Assembly (NCBI RefSeq): GCF_031143425.1
Contig: NW_027149993.1
Span: 62,001-126,000, forward strand
Source of the DNA: Pleurodeles waltl
Taxonomy: Eukaryota > Chordata > Amphibia > Caudata > Salamandridae
Length of the DNA stretch: 64,000 nucleotides
Reading direction: 5' to 3'
Positions 13,301 to 24,960 of this stretch are shown one piece after another. Within the stretch, counting starts at the first letter, position 1, and every line of letters begins with the position of its first letter. Below the pieces are notes generated by a model. The model had not been told where the DNA came from. It saw nothing but the letters and a program-made list of their open reading frames with translations, and ran no database searches. A program made the position numbers and the translations under genes.

Positions 13301-16168
13301 TGGTACAAAAACCTGTGAAGACGTTTGGCGGCATTTCAAGCGACCCCTTCAGTTACATACGCTCTCTGCTGATGACGGCCGAAAGCCAGAAACACGTGCC
13401 CAGAGATACGGCACTCGCTGCACCTACCTTAGGTGAAAGACTTTCTACAGCGATACGGCACTTGCTGCACCTACTTAGGGTGAATAATTTTTTGAAAAAT
13501 TTGCGCTATTTATATTTAAATGACTGCATTTACCATGATGCCTTGGGGCTATTTTCCGCTTGAATGCAAGGCAGTGTGCTCCCTTTTTCTTTTTGGATGT
13601 CTAAATGACGGCTCCCGTGAGCCTCTTGCTGATGAGCACTGGCGATGCACCTGTGCGCCTACTGAGTGATACAAAAACCTGTGAAGAAGTTTGGCGGCAT
13701 TTCAAGCGACCCCTTTAGTTACATACACACTCTGCTGATGACGGCCGAGAGCCAGAAACACGTGTCCAGAGATACGGCACTCGCTGCACCTACCTTAGGT
13801 GAAAGACTTTCTACAGCGATACGGCACTTGGTGCACCTACTTAGGGTGAATAATTTTTTGAAAAATCCTCGCTATTTATATTTAAATGACTGCATTTACC
13901 ATGATGCCTTGGGGCTATTTTCCGCTTGAATGCAAGGCAGTGTGCTACTTTTTTTCTTTTTGGATGTCTAAATGACGGCTCCCGTGAGCCTCTTGCTGAC
14001 GAGCACTGGCGATGCACCTGTCCCCCTACTGAGTGGTACAAAAACCTGTGAAGACGTTTGGCGGCATTTCAAGCGACCCCTTCAGTTACATACGCTCTCT
14101 GCTGATGACGGCCGAAAGCCAGAAACACGTGTCCAGAGATACGGCACTCGCAGCACCTACCTTAGGTGAAAGACTTTGTACAGCGATACGGCACTTGCTG
14201 CACCTACCTAGGGTGAATAATTTTTTTAAAAATTTGCGCTATTTATATTTAAATGACTGCATTTACCATGATGCCTTGGGGCTATTTTCCGCTTGAATGC
14301 AAGGCAGTGTGCTCCCTTTTTCTTTTTGGATGTCTAAATGACGGCTCCCGTGAGCCTCTTGCTGACGAGCACTGGCGATGCACCTGTGCGCCTACTGAGT
14401 GGTACAAAAACCTGTGAAGACGATTGGCGGCATTTCAAGCGACCCCTTCAGTTACATACGCTCTCAGCTGATGACGGCCGAAAGCCAGAAACATGTGTTC
14501 AGGGATACGGCACTCGCTGCACCTACCTTAGGTGAAAGACTTTCTACAGCGATACAGCACTTGCTGCACCTACTTAGGGTGAATAATTTTTTGAAAAATC
14601 CTCGCTATTTATATTTAAATGACTGCATTTACCATGATGCCTTGGGGCTATTTTCCTCTTGAATGCAAGGCAGTGTGCTCCCTTTTTCTTTTTGGATGTC
14701 TAAATGACGGCTCCCGTGAGCCTCTTGCTGACGAGCACTGGCGATGCACCTGTGCACCTTCTGAGTGGTACAAAAACCTGTGAAGACGTTTGGCGGCATT
14801 TCAAGCGACCCCTTCAGTTACATACGCTCTCTGCTGATGACGGCCGAAAGCCAGAAACACGTGTCCAGAGATACGGCACTCGCTGCACCTACCTTAGGTG
14901 AAAGACTTTCTACAGCGATACGGCACTTGCTGCACCTACTTAGGGTGAATAATTTTTTGAAAAATTCTCGCTATTTATATTTAAATGACTGCATTCACCA
15001 TGATGCCTTGGGGCTATTTTCTGCTTAAATGCAAGGCAGTGTGCTCCCTTTTTCTTTTTGGATGTCTAAATGACGGCTCCCGTGAGCCTCTTGCTGACGA
15101 GCACTGGAGATGCACCTGTGCACCTTCTGAGTGGTACAAAAACCTGTGAAGACGTTTGGCGGCATTTCAAGCGACCCCTTCAGTTACATACGCTCTCTGC
15201 TGATGACGGCCGAAAGCCAGAAACACGTGTCCAGAGATACGGCACTCGCTGCACCTACCTTAGGTGAAAGACTTTCTACAGCGATACGGCACTTGCTGCA
15301 CCTACTTAGGGTGAATAATTTTTTGAAAAATTCTCGCTATTTATATTTAAATGACTGCATTCACCATGATGCCTTGGGGCTATTTTCTGCCTGAATGCAA
15401 GGCAGTGTGCTCCATTTTTGTTTTTGGATGTCTAAATGATGGCTCCCGTGAGCCTCTTGCTGACGAGCACTGGCGATGCACCTGTGCGCCTACTGGGTGG
15501 TACAAAAACCTGTGAAGACGTTTGGCGGCATTTCAAGCGACCCCTTCAGTTACATACGCTCTCTGCTGATGACGGCCGAAAGCCAGAAACACGTGCCCAG
15601 AGATACGGCACTCGCTGCACCTACCTTAGGTGAAAGACTTTCTACAGCGATACGGCACTTGCTGCACCTACTTAGGGTGAATAATTTTTTGAAAAATTTG
15701 CGCTATTTATATTTAAATGACTGCATTTACCATGATGCCTTGGGGCTATTTTCCGCTTGAATGCAAGGCAGTGTGCTCCCTTTTTCTTTTTGGATGTCTA
15801 AATGACGGCTCCCGTGAGCCTCTTGCTGATGAGCACTGGCGATGCACCTGTGCGTCTACTGAGTGATACAAAAACCTGTGATGAAATTTGGCGGCATTTC
15901 AAGCGACCCCTTCAGTTACATACGCACTCTGCTGATGACGGCCGAGAGCCAGAAACACGTGTCCAGAGATACGGCACTCGCTGCACCTACCTTAGGTGAA
16001 AGACTTTCTACAGCGATACGGCACTTGCTGCACCTACTTAGGGTGAATAATTTTTTGAAAAATCCTCGCTATTTATATTTAAATGACTGCATTTACCATG
16101 ATGCCTTGGGGCTATTTTCCGCTTGAATGCAAGGCAGTGTGCTACTTTTTTTCTTTTTGGATGTCTAA
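10308..16168 (+). repeat. Family 1 HOR block a-g-h-i-j-k-l-s-j2-k2-n2-t-u-u-j2-k3 (16 monomers)
   Basis: This is the least disturbed stretch of the long family 1 unit. s has AATAACGG in place of AATGACGG, and GTGCACCTTC. k2 has TTGGTGCACC. n2 has CGCAGCACC and TTTGTACAG. t has GACGATTGG and GTGTTCAGG. u has GTGCACCTTC and GCATTCACC. k3 has GTGATGAAATTTGG. Joined to 6650-8844 on the left and 16169-17999 on the right, it gives the 26-monomer consensus order, interrupted only by the five-monomer duplication ending at 10307. Confidence 0.85.
14704..15435 (+). repeat. Tandem pair of near-identical u-type monomers (copy 1)
   Basis: Two adjacent monomers share GTGCACCTTC and GCATTCACC and differ at few sites: TGCTTAAAT in the first, CTGGAGATG in the second, and TGCCTGAATG only at the end of the second. 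The pair recurs at 38142-38874 and 44732-45464, so the doubling occurred once and was copied with the HOR. Confidence 0.82.
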
Positions 16169-18366
16169 ATGACGGCTCCCGTGAGCCTCTTGCTGACGAG
16201 CACTGGCGATGCACCTGTCCCCCTACTGAGTGGTACAAAAACCTGTGAAGACGTTTGGCGGCATTTCAAGCGACCTCTTCAGTTACATACGCTCTCTGCT
16301 GATGACGGCCGAAAGCCAGAAACTCGTGTCCAGAGATACGGCACTCGCTGCACCTACCTTAGGTGAAAGACTTTGTACAGCGATACGGCACTTGCTGCAC
16401 CTACCTAGGGTGAATAATTTTTTTAAAAATTTGCGCTATTTATATTTAAATGACTGCATTTACCATGATGCCTTGGGGCTATTTTCCTCTTGAATGCAAG
16501 GCAGTGTGCTCCCTTTTTCTTTTTGGATGTCTAAATGACGGCTCCCGTGAGCCTCTTGCTGATGAGCACTGGCGATGCACCTGTGCGCCTACTGAGTGGT
16601 ACAAAAACCTGTGAAGACGTTTGGCGGCATTTCAAGCGACCCCTTCAGTTACATACGCTCTCTGCTGATGACGGCCGAGAGCCAGAAACACGTGTCCAGA
16701 GATACGGCACTCGCTGCACCTACCTTAGGTGAAAGACTTTCTACAGCGATACGGCACTTGCTGCACCTACTTAGGGTGAATAATTTTTTGAAAAATCCTC
16801 GCTATTTATATTTAAATGACTGCATTTACCATGATGCCTTGGGGCTATTTTCCGCTTGAATGCAAGGCAGTGTGCTCCCTTTTTCTTTTTGGATGTCTAA
16901 ATGAGGGCTCCCGTGAGCCTCTTGCTGACGAGCACTGGCGATGCACCTGTGCGCCTACTGAGTGGTACAAAAACCTTTGAAGACGTTGGGCGGCATTTCA
17001 AGCGACCCCTTCAGTTACATACGCTCTCAGCTGATGACGGCCGAAAGCCAGAAACATGTGTCCAGGGATACGGCACTCGCTGCACCTACCTTAGGTGAAA
17101 GACTTTCTACAGCGATACAGCACTTGCTGCACCTACTTAGGGTGAATAATTTTTTGAAAAATTCTCGCTATTTATATTTAAATGACTGCATTTACCATGA
17201 TGCCTTGGGGCTATATTCCTCTTGAATGCAAGGCAGTGTGCTCCCTTTTTCTTTTTGGATGTCTAAATGATGGCTCCCGTGAGCCTCTTGCTGACGAGCA
17301 CTGGCGATGCACCTGTGCGCCTACTGAGTGGTACAAAAACCTGTGAAGACGTTTGGCGGCATTTCAAGCGACCCCTTCAGTTACATACGCTCTCTGCTGA
17401 TGACGGCCGAAAGCCAGAAACATGTGTCCAGAGATACGTCACTCGCTGCACCTACCTTAGGTGAAAGACTTTCTACAGCGATACGGCACTTGCTGCACTT
17501 ACTTAGGGTGAATAATTTTTTGAAAAATGTGCGCTATTTATATTTAAATGACTGCATTTACCATGATGCCTTGGGGCTATTTTCTGCTTGAATGCAAGGC
17601 AGTGTGCTCCCTTTTTCTTTTTGGATGTCTAAATGACGGCTCCCGTGAGCCTCTAGCTGAAGAGCACTGGCGATGCACCTGTGCGCCTACTGAGTGGTAC
17701 AAAAACCTGTGAAGATGTTTGGCGGCATTTCAAGCGACCCCTTCAGTTACATACGCTCTCTGCTGATGACGGCTGAAAGCCAGAAACACGTGTCTAGAGA
17801 TATGGCACTCGCTGCACCTACCTTAGGTGAAAGACTTTCTACAGCGATACGGCACTTGCTGCACCTACTTAGGGTGAATAATTTTTTTGAAAAATTCTCG
17901 CTGTTTATATTTAAATGACTGCATTTACCATGATGCCTTGGGGCTATTTTCCGCTTGAATGCAAGGCAGTGTGCTCCCTTTTTCTTTTTGGATGTCTAAA
18001 TGACGGCTCCCGTGAGCCTCTTGCTAACGAGCACTGGCGATGCACCTGTCCCCCTACTGAGTGGTACAAAAACCTGTGAAGACGTTTGGCGGCATTTCAA
18101 GCGACCCCTTCAGTTACATACGCTCTCTGCTGATGACAGCCGAAAGCCAGAAACACGTGTCCAGAGATACGGACCTCGCTGCACCTACCTTAGGTGAAAG
18201 ACTTTCTACAGCGATACGGCACTTGCTGCACCTACTTAGGGTGAATAATTTTTTGAAAAATCCTCGCTATTTATATTTAAATGACTGCATTTACCATGAT
18301 GCCTTGGGGCTATTTTCCGCTTGAATGCAAGGCAGTGTGCTACTTTTTTTCTTTTTGGATGTCTAA
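16169..18366 (+). repeat. 2,198-bp HOR unit 1 (subtype A)
   Basis: Subtype A carries three linked variants: T at 16324 in n (AAACTCGTG), GATACAGCAC in v (about 17114), and TTTTCTGCTTG at the end of w (T at 17585). Unit 3 has the same set. Confidence 0.9.
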
Positions 18367-18769
18367 ATGACGGCTCCCGTGAGCCTCTTGCTGACGAGCA
18401 CTGGCGATGCACCTGTCCCCCTACTGAGTGGTACAAAAACCTGTGAAGACGTTTGGCGGCATTTCAAGCGACCTCTTCAGTTACATACGCTCTCTGCTGA
18501 TGACGGCCGAAAGCCAGAAACACGTGTCCAGAGATACGGCACTCGCTGCACCTACCTTAGGTGAAAGACTTTGTACAGCGATACGGCACTTGCTGCACCT
18601 ACCTAGGGTGAATAATTTTTTTAAAAATTTGCGCTATTTATATTTAAATGACTGCATTTACCATGATGCCTTGGGGCTATTTTCCTCTTGAATGCAAGGC
18701 AGTGTGCTCCCTTTTTCTTTTTGGATGTCTAAATGACGGCTCCCGTGAGCCTCTTGCTGATGAGCACTG

Positions 18770-18801
18770 GCGATGCACCTGTGCGCCTACTGAGTGGTAC
18801 A
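18770..18801 (+). repeat. Degenerate third copy of the internal sub-repeat (sub-repeat A)
   Basis: GCGATGCACCTGTGCGCCTA followed by CTGAGTGGTA resembles the downstream copy GCGATACGGCACTTGCTGCA plus CCTACTTAGGGTGA if a three-base gap and a one-base gap are allowed. It lies 174 bp upstream of sub-repeat C. The match is imperfect and could be chance; an alignment score against shuffled monomers would decide it. Confidence 0.5.
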
Positions 18802-18885
18802 AAAACCTGTGAAGACGTTTGGCGGCATTTCAAGCGACCCCTTCAGTTACATACGCTCTCTGCTGATGACGGCCGAGAGCCAGAA

Positions 18886-18893
18886 ACACGTGT
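18886..18893. promoter_or_regulatory. ACACGTGT palindrome (E-box-like CACGTG), one per monomer
   Basis: An 8-bp perfect palindrome with a CACGTG core occurs once per monomer. Many copies carry CATGTG instead (for example 948, 3508 and 17421), a C-to-T change at its CpG, and the state is fixed by monomer type: c, i, t, v, w, R1, R2, R7 and R8 mostly have CATGTG. CACGTG is a known binding core for bHLH proteins and for the yeast CDEI element. Whether anything binds here is unknown. Confidence 0.45.
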
Positions 18894-18914
18894 CCAGAGA
18901 TACGGCACTCGCTG

Positions 18915-18929
18915 CACCTACCTTAGGTG
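18915..18929. other. Dyad symmetry CACCTA-CCT-TAGGTG
   Basis: A perfect 6-bp inverted repeat with a 3-nt loop sits inside sub-repeat B in most monomers. The same place in sub-repeat C reads CACCTACTTAGGGTG, a broken version. Exceptions include e-type copies (TACCTACC), 8661 (CATCTACC) and R6 copies (CTACATTAGG). Short dyads and non-B DNA potential have been reported as enriched in centromeric satellites that lack CENP-B boxes; a function here is only inferred. Confidence 0.6.
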
Positions 18930-18939
18930 AAAGACTTTC
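18929..18939. other. Dyad symmetry GAAAG-A-CTTTC abutting the upstream dyad
   Basis: A perfect 5-bp inverted repeat around one base directly follows CACCTACCTTAGGTG and shares its last G. The two dyads thus form a 25-bp cluster in almost every monomer. Type changes alter it: d types read GAAAAACTTTC, n types GAAAGACTTTG, R4 types GAAAGTCTTTC and R5 types GAAAGACTTTT. Confidence 0.55.
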
Positions 18940-18980
18940 TACAGCGATACGGCACTTGCTGCACCTACTTAGGGTGAATA

Positions 18981-18994
18981 ATTTTTTGAAAAAT
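18981..18994. other. A/T homopolymer inverted repeat and hypervariable tract
   Basis: ATTTTTTGAAAAAT is a short inverted repeat and the most variable point in the monomer. Other copies read TTTTTTTAAAAAT (n), TTTTTTTTTAAAT (i), TTTTACAAAAT (d), TTTTGTTTTAAAT (R1), TTTTGTGAAAAAT (R2), TTTAAAAAAAAT (11290) and TTTTTTTTTTTAT (51571). The variants look like replication slippage and point changes in a homopolymer run. The purine-to-pyrimidine switch point is a useful type marker. Confidence 0.75.
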
Positions 18995-19010
18995 CCTCGC
19001 TATTTATATT

Positions 19011-19026
19011 TAAATGACTGCATTTA
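19011..19026. other. Inverted repeat TAAATG-ACTG-CATTTA
   Basis: A perfect 6-bp stem with a 4-nt loop lies in the AT-rich part of nearly every monomer. Disruptions are type-specific: l types have TAAAAGACTG (12785, 36233, 43183), R3 types have lost one T (TATATTAAATG), and R8 types have CTGCTTTTACC. Confidence 0.65.
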
Positions 19027-19072
19027 CCATGATGCCTTGGGGCTATTTTCCGCTTGAATGCAAGGCAGTGTG

Positions 19073-19088
19073 CTCCCTTTTTCTTTTT
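19073..19088 (+). other. Polypyrimidine tract CTCCCTTTTTCTTTTT
   Basis: A 16-nt run of pyrimidines closes each monomer, about 25 bp before the next ATGACGG motif. Variants carry a G interruption (CTTTTTGTTTTT, as at 48371) or the longer CTACTTTTTTTCTTT form that makes a monomer 367 bp. No function can be assigned from sequence. Confidence 0.6.
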
Positions 19089-20564
19089 GGATGTCTAAAT
19101 GAGGGCTCCCGTGAGCCTCTTGCTGACGAGCACTGGCGATGCACCTGTGCGCCTACTGAGTGGTACAAAAACCTTTGAAGACGTTGGGCGGCATTTCAAG
19201 CGACCCCTTCAGTTACATACGCTCTCAGCTGATGACGGCCGAAAGCCAGAAACATGTGTCCAGGGATACGGCACTCGCTGCACCTACCTTAGGTGAAAGA
19301 CTTTCTACAGCGATTCAGCACTTGCTGCACCTACTTAGGGTGAATAATTTTTTGAAAAATTCTCGCTATTTATATTTAAATGACTGCATTTACCATGATG
19401 CCTTGGGGCTATATTCCTCTTGAATGCAAGGCAGTGTGCTCCCTTTTTCTTTTTGGATGTCTAAATGATGGCTCCCGTGAGCCTCTTGCTGACGAGCACT
19501 GGCGATGCACCTGTGCGCCTACTGAGTGGTACAAAAACCTGTGAAGACGTTTGGCGGCATTTCAAGCGACCCCTTCAGTTACATACGCTCTCTGCTGATG
19601 ACGGCCGAAAGCCAGAAACATGTGTCCAGAGATACGTCACTCGCTGCACCTACCTTAGGTGAAAGACTTTCTACAGCGATACGGCACTTGCTGCACTTAC
19701 TTAGGGTGAATAATTTTTTGAAAAATGTGCGCTATTTATATTTAAATGACTGCATTTACCATGATGCCTTGGGGCTATTTTCCGCTTGAATGCAAGGCAG
19801 TGTGCTCCCTTTTTCTTTTTGGATGTCTAAATGACGGCTCCCGTGAGCCTCTAGCTGAAGAGCACTGGCGATGCACCTGTGCGCCTACTGAGTGGTACAA
19901 AAACCTGTGAAGATGTTTGGCGGCATTTCAAGCGACCCCTTCAGTTACATACGCTCTCTGCTGATGACGGCTGAAAGCCAGAAACACGTGTCTAGAGATA
20001 TGGCACTCGCTGCACCTACCTTAGGTGAAAGACTTTCTACAGCGATACGGCACTTGCTGCACCTACTTAGGGTGAATAATTTTTTTGAAAAATTCTCGCT
20101 GTTTATATTTAAATGACTGCATTTACCATGATGCCTTGGGGCTATTTTCCGCTTGAATGCAAGGCAGTGTGCTCCCTTTTTCTTTTTGGATGTCTAAATG
20201 ACGGCTCCCGTGAGCCTCTTGCTAACGAGCACTGGCGATGCACCTGTCCCCCTACTGAGTGGTACAAAAACCTGTGAAGACGTTTGGCGGCATTTCAAGC
20301 GACCCCTTCAGTTACATACGCTCTCTGCTGATGACAGCCGAAAGCCAGAAACACGTGTCCAGAGATACGGACCTCGCTGCACCTACCTTAGGTGAAAGAC
20401 TTTCTACAGCGATACGGCACTTGCTGCACCTACTTAGGGTGAATAATTTTTTGAAAAATCCTCGCTATTTATATTTAAATGACTGCATTTACCATGATGC
20501 CTTGGGGCTATTTTCCGCTTGAATGCAAGGCAGTGTGCTACTTTTTTTCTTTTTGGATGTCTAA

Positions 20565-22762
20565 ATGACGGCTCCCGTGAGCCTCTTGCTGACGAGCACT
20601 GGCGATGCACCTGTCCCCCTACTGAGTGGTACAAAAACCTGTGAAGACGTTTGGCGGCATTTCAAGCGACCTCTTCAGTTACATACGCTCTCTGCTGATG
20701 ACGGCCGAAAGCCAGAAACTCGTGTCCAGAGATACGGCACTCGCTGCACCTACCTTAGGTGAAAGACTTTGTACAGCGATACGGCACTTGCTGCACCTAC
20801 CTAGGGTGAATAATTTTTTTAAAAATTTGCGCTATTTATATTTAAATGACTGCATTTACCATGATGCCTTGGGGCTATTTTCCTCTTGAATGCAAGGCAG
20901 TGTGCTCCCTTTTTCTTTTTGGATGTCTAAATGACGGCTCCCGTGAGCCTCTTGCTGATGAGCACTGGCGATGCACCTGTGCGCCTACTGAGTGGTACAA
21001 AAACCTGTGAAGACGTTTGGCGGCATTTCAAGCGACCCCTTCAGTTACATACGCTCTCTGCTGATGACGGCCGAGAGCCAGAAACACGTGTCCAGAGATA
21101 CGGCACTCGCTGCACCTACCTTAGGTGAAAGACTTTCTACAGCGATACGGCACTTGCTGCACCTACTTAGGGTGAATAATTTTTTGAAAAATCCTCGCTA
21201 TTTATATTTAAATGACTGCATTTACCATGATGCCTTGGGGCTATTTTCCGCTTGAATGCAAGGCAGTGTGCTCCCTTTTTCTTTTTGGATGTCTAAATGA
21301 GGGCTCCCGTGAGCCTCTTGCTGACGAGCACTGGCGATGCACCTGTGCGCCTACTGAGTGGTACAAAAACCTTTGAAGACGTTGGGCGGCATTTCAAGCG
21401 ACCCCTTCAGTTACATACGCTCTCAGCTGATGACGGCCGAAAGCCAGAAACATGTGTCCAGGGATACGGCACTCGCTGCACCTACCTTAGGTGAAAGACT
21501 TTCTACAGCGATACAGCACTTGCTGCACCTACTTAGGGTGAATAATTTTTTGAAAAATTCTCGCTATTTATATTTAAATGACTGCATTTACCATGATGCC
21601 TTGGGGCTATATTCCTCTTGAATGCAAGGCAGTGTGCTCCCTTTTTCTTTTTGGATGTCTAAATGATGGCTCCCGTGAGCCTCTTGCTGACGAGCACTGG
21701 CGATGCACCTGTGCGCCTACTGAGTGGTACAAAAACCTGTGAAGACGTTTGGCGGCATTTCAAGCGACCCCTTCAGTTACATACGCTCTCTGCTGATGAC
21801 GGCCGAAAGCCAGAAACATGTGTCCAGAGATACGTCACTCGCTGCACCTACCTTAGGTGAAAGACTTTCTACAGCGATACGGCACTTGCTGCACTTACTT
21901 AGGGTGAATAATTTTTTGAAAAATGTGCGCTATTTATATTTAAATGACTGCATTTACCATGATGCCTTGGGGCTATTTTCTGCTTGAATGCAAGGCAGTG
22001 TGCTCCCTTTTTCTTTTTGGATGTCTAAATGACGGCTCCCGTGAGCCTCTAGCTGAAGAGCACTGGCGATGCACCTGTGCGCCTACTGAGTGGTACAAAA
22101 ACCTGTGAAGATGTTTGGCGGCATTTCAAGCGACCCCTTCAGTTACATACGCTCTCTGCTGATGACGGCTGAAAGCCAGAAACACGTGTCTAGAGATATG
22201 GCACTCGCTGCACCTACCTTAGGTGAAAGACTTTCTACAGCGATACGGCACTTGCTGCACCTACTTAGGGTGAATAATTTTTTTGAAAAATTCTCGCTGT
22301 TTATATTTAAATGACTGCATTTACCATGATGCCTTGGGGCTATTTTCCGCTTGAATGCAAGGCAGTGTGCTCCCTTTTTCTTTTTGGATGTCTAAATGAC
22401 GGCTCCCGTGAGCCTCTTGCTAACGAGCACTGGCGATGCACCTGTCCCCCTACTGAGTGGTACAAAAACCTGTGAAGACGTTTGGCGGCATTTCAAGCGA
22501 CCCCTTCAGTTACATACGCTCTCTGCTGATGACAGCCGAAAGCCAGAAACACGTGTCCAGAGATACGGACCTCGCTGCACCTACCTTAGGTGAAAGACTT
22601 TCTACAGCGATACGGCACTTGCTGCACCTACTTAGGGTGAATAATTTTTTGAAAAATCCTCGCTATTTATATTTAAATGACTGCATTTACCATGATGCCT
22701 TGGGGCTATTTTCCGCTTGAATGCAAGGCAGTGTGCTACTTTTTTTCTTTTTGGATGTCTAA
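20565..22762 (+). repeat. 2,198-bp HOR unit 3 (subtype A)
   Basis: The three subtype A variants recur here exactly 4,396 bp after unit 1: T at 20720, GATACAGCAC in v, and T at 21981. Confidence 0.9.
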
Positions 22763-24960
22763 ATGACGGCTCCCGTGAGCCTCTTGCTGACGAGCACTGG
22801 CGATGCACCTGTCCCCCTACTGAGTGGTACAAAAACCTGTGAAGACGTTTGGCGGCATTTCAAGCGACCTCTTCAGTTACATACGCTCTCTGCTGATGAC
22901 GGCCGAAAGCCAGAAACACGTGTCCAGAGATACGGCACTCGCTGCACCTACCTTAGGTGAAAGACTTTGTACAGCGATACGGCACTTGCTGCACCTACCT
23001 AGGGTGAATAATTTTTTTAAAAATTTGCGCTATTTATATTTAAATGACTGCATTTACCATGATGCCTTGGGGCTATTTTCCTCTTGAATGCAAGGCAGTG
23101 TGCTCCCTTTTTCTTTTTGGATGTCTAAATGACGGCTCCCGTGAGCCTCTTGCTGATGAGCACTGGCGATGCACCTGTGCGCCTACTGAGTGGTACAAAA
23201 ACCTGTGAAGACGTTTGGCGGCATTTCAAGCGACCCCTTCAGTTACATACGCTCTCTGCTGATGACGGCCGAGAGCCAGAAACACGTGTCCAGAGATACG
23301 GCACTCGCTGCACCTACCTTAGGTGAAAGACTTTCTACAGCGATACGGCACTTGCTGCACCTACTTAGGGTGAATAATTTTTTGAAAAATCCTCGCTATT
23401 TATATTTAAATGACTGCATTTACCATGATGCCTTGGGGCTATTTTCCGCTTGAATGCAAGGCAGTGTGCTCCCTTTTTCTTTTTGGATGTCTAAATGAGG
23501 GCTCCCGTGAGCCTCTTGCTGACGAGCACTGGCGATGCACCTGTGCGCCTACTGAGTGGTACAAAAACCTTTGAAGACGTTGGGCGGCATTTCAAGCGAC
23601 CCCTTCAGTTACATACGCTCTCAGCTGATGACGGCCGAAAGCCAGAAACATGTGTCCAGGGATACGGCACTCGCTGCACCTACCTTAGGTGAAAGACTTT
23701 CTACAGCGATTCAGCACTTGCTGCACCTACTTAGGGTGAATAATTTTTTGAAAAATTCTCGCTATTTATATTTAAATGACTGCATTTACCATGATGCCTT
23801 GGGGCTATATTCCTCTTGAATGCAAGGCAGTGTGCTCCCTTTTTCTTTTTGGATGTCTAAATGATGGCTCCCGTGAGCCTCTTGCTGACGAGCACTGGCG
23901 ATGCACCTGTGCGCCTACTGAGTGGTACAAAAACCTGTGAAGACGTTTGGCGGCATTTCAAGCGACCCCTTCAGTTACATACGCTCTCTGCTGATGACGG
24001 CCGAAAGCCAGAAACATGTGTCCAGAGATACGTCACTCGCTGCACCTACCTTAGGTGAAAGACTTTCTACAGCGATACGGCACTTGCTGCACTTACTTAG
24101 GGTGAATAATTTTTTGAAAAATGTGCGCTATTTATATTTAAATGACTGCATTTACCATGATGCCTTGGGGCTATTTTCCGCTTGAATGCAAGGCAGTGTG
24201 CTCCCTTTTTCTTTTTGGATGTCTAAATGACGGCTCCCGTGAGCCTCTAGCTGAAGAGCACTGGCGATGCACCTGTGCGCCTACTGAGTGGTACAAAAAC
24301 CTGTGAAGATGTTTGGCGGCATTTCAAGCGACCCCTTCAGTTACATACGCTCTCTGCTGATGACGGCTGAAAGCCAGAAACACGTGTCTAGAGATATGGC
24401 ACTCGCTGCACCTACCTTAGGTGAAAGACTTTCTACAGCGATACGGCACTTGCTGCACCTACTTAGGGTGAATAATTTTTTTGAAAAATTCTCGCTGTTT
24501 ATATTTAAATGACTGCATTTACCATGATGCCTTGGGGCTATTTTCCGCTTGAATGCAAGGCAGTGTGCTCCCTTTTTCTTTTTGGATGTCTAAATGACGG
24601 CTCCCGTGAGCCTCTTGCTAACGAGCACTGGCGATGCACCTGTCCCCCTACTGAGTGGTACAAAAACCTGTGAAGACGTTTGGCGGCATTTCAAGCGACC
24701 CCTTCAGTTACATACGCTCTCTGCTGATGACAGCCGAAAGCCAGAAACACGTGTCCAGAGATACGGACCTCGCTGCACCTACCTTAGGTGAAAGACTTTC
24801 TACAGCGATACGGCACTTGCTGCACCTACTTAGGGTGAATAATTTTTTGAAAAATCCTCGCTATTTATATTTAAATGACTGCATTTACCATGATGCCTTG
24901 GGGCTATTTTCCGCTTGAATGCAAGGCAGTGTGCTACTTTTTTTCTTTTTGGATGTCTAA
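22763..24960 (+). repeat. 2,198-bp HOR unit 4 (subtype B)
   Basis: It has the subtype B set, with GATTCAGCAC (T at 23711) exactly 4,396 bp after the same variant in unit 2. Confidence 0.9.

Larger units (their letters stand above)
18899..18987 (+). repeat. Direct internal duplication of about 40 bp at 47-bp offset (sub-repeats B and C)
   Basis: GATACGGCACTCGCTGCACC at 18899 is matched by GATACGGCACTTGCTGCACC at 18946, one difference in 20. The similarity continues through CTACCTTAGGTGAAAGAC against CTACTTAGGGTGAATAAT with a one-base shift. Both copies are present in essentially every monomer in the window, so the duplication predates spread of the 366-bp unit. It suggests the monomer grew from shorter repeats. 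Confidence 0.88.
18733..19098 (+). repeat. Representative satellite monomer (o type, 366 bp)
   Basis: This copy is close to the consensus and serves as the reference for internal landmarks. In order it has: the ATGACGGCTCCC start; a degenerate sub-repeat at 18770-18801; CACGTG at 18887; two tandem sub-repeats from 18899 and 18946; a cluster of dyads at 18915-18939; an A/T homopolymer tract at 18981-18994; an AT-rich stretch with an inverted repeat at 19011-19026; and a pyrimidine tract at 19073-19088. Because 366 is divisible by 3, reading frames keep phase between copies, but every frame has stops in each monomer. The o type itself is marked by CTGATGAGC and CCGAGAGCC. Confidence 0.92.
18367..20564 (+). 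repeat. 2,198-bp HOR unit 2 (subtype B)
   Basis: Subtype B carries AACACGTG in n, GATTCAGCA in v (T at 19315) and TTTTCCGCTTG at the end of w (C at 19783). Units 4 and 5 have the same set. Confidence 0.9.

Noticed and set aside
18969..18974. TTAGGG as a telomeric repeat
   Set aside because: It occurs once per monomer inside sub-repeat C (CTACTTAGGGTGAA) and is never in tandem.
18998..19014. TTTATATTTAAA as a TATA-type promoter
   Set aside because: It is only an AT-rich string in each copy. No start site, gene or other promoter element accompanies it.
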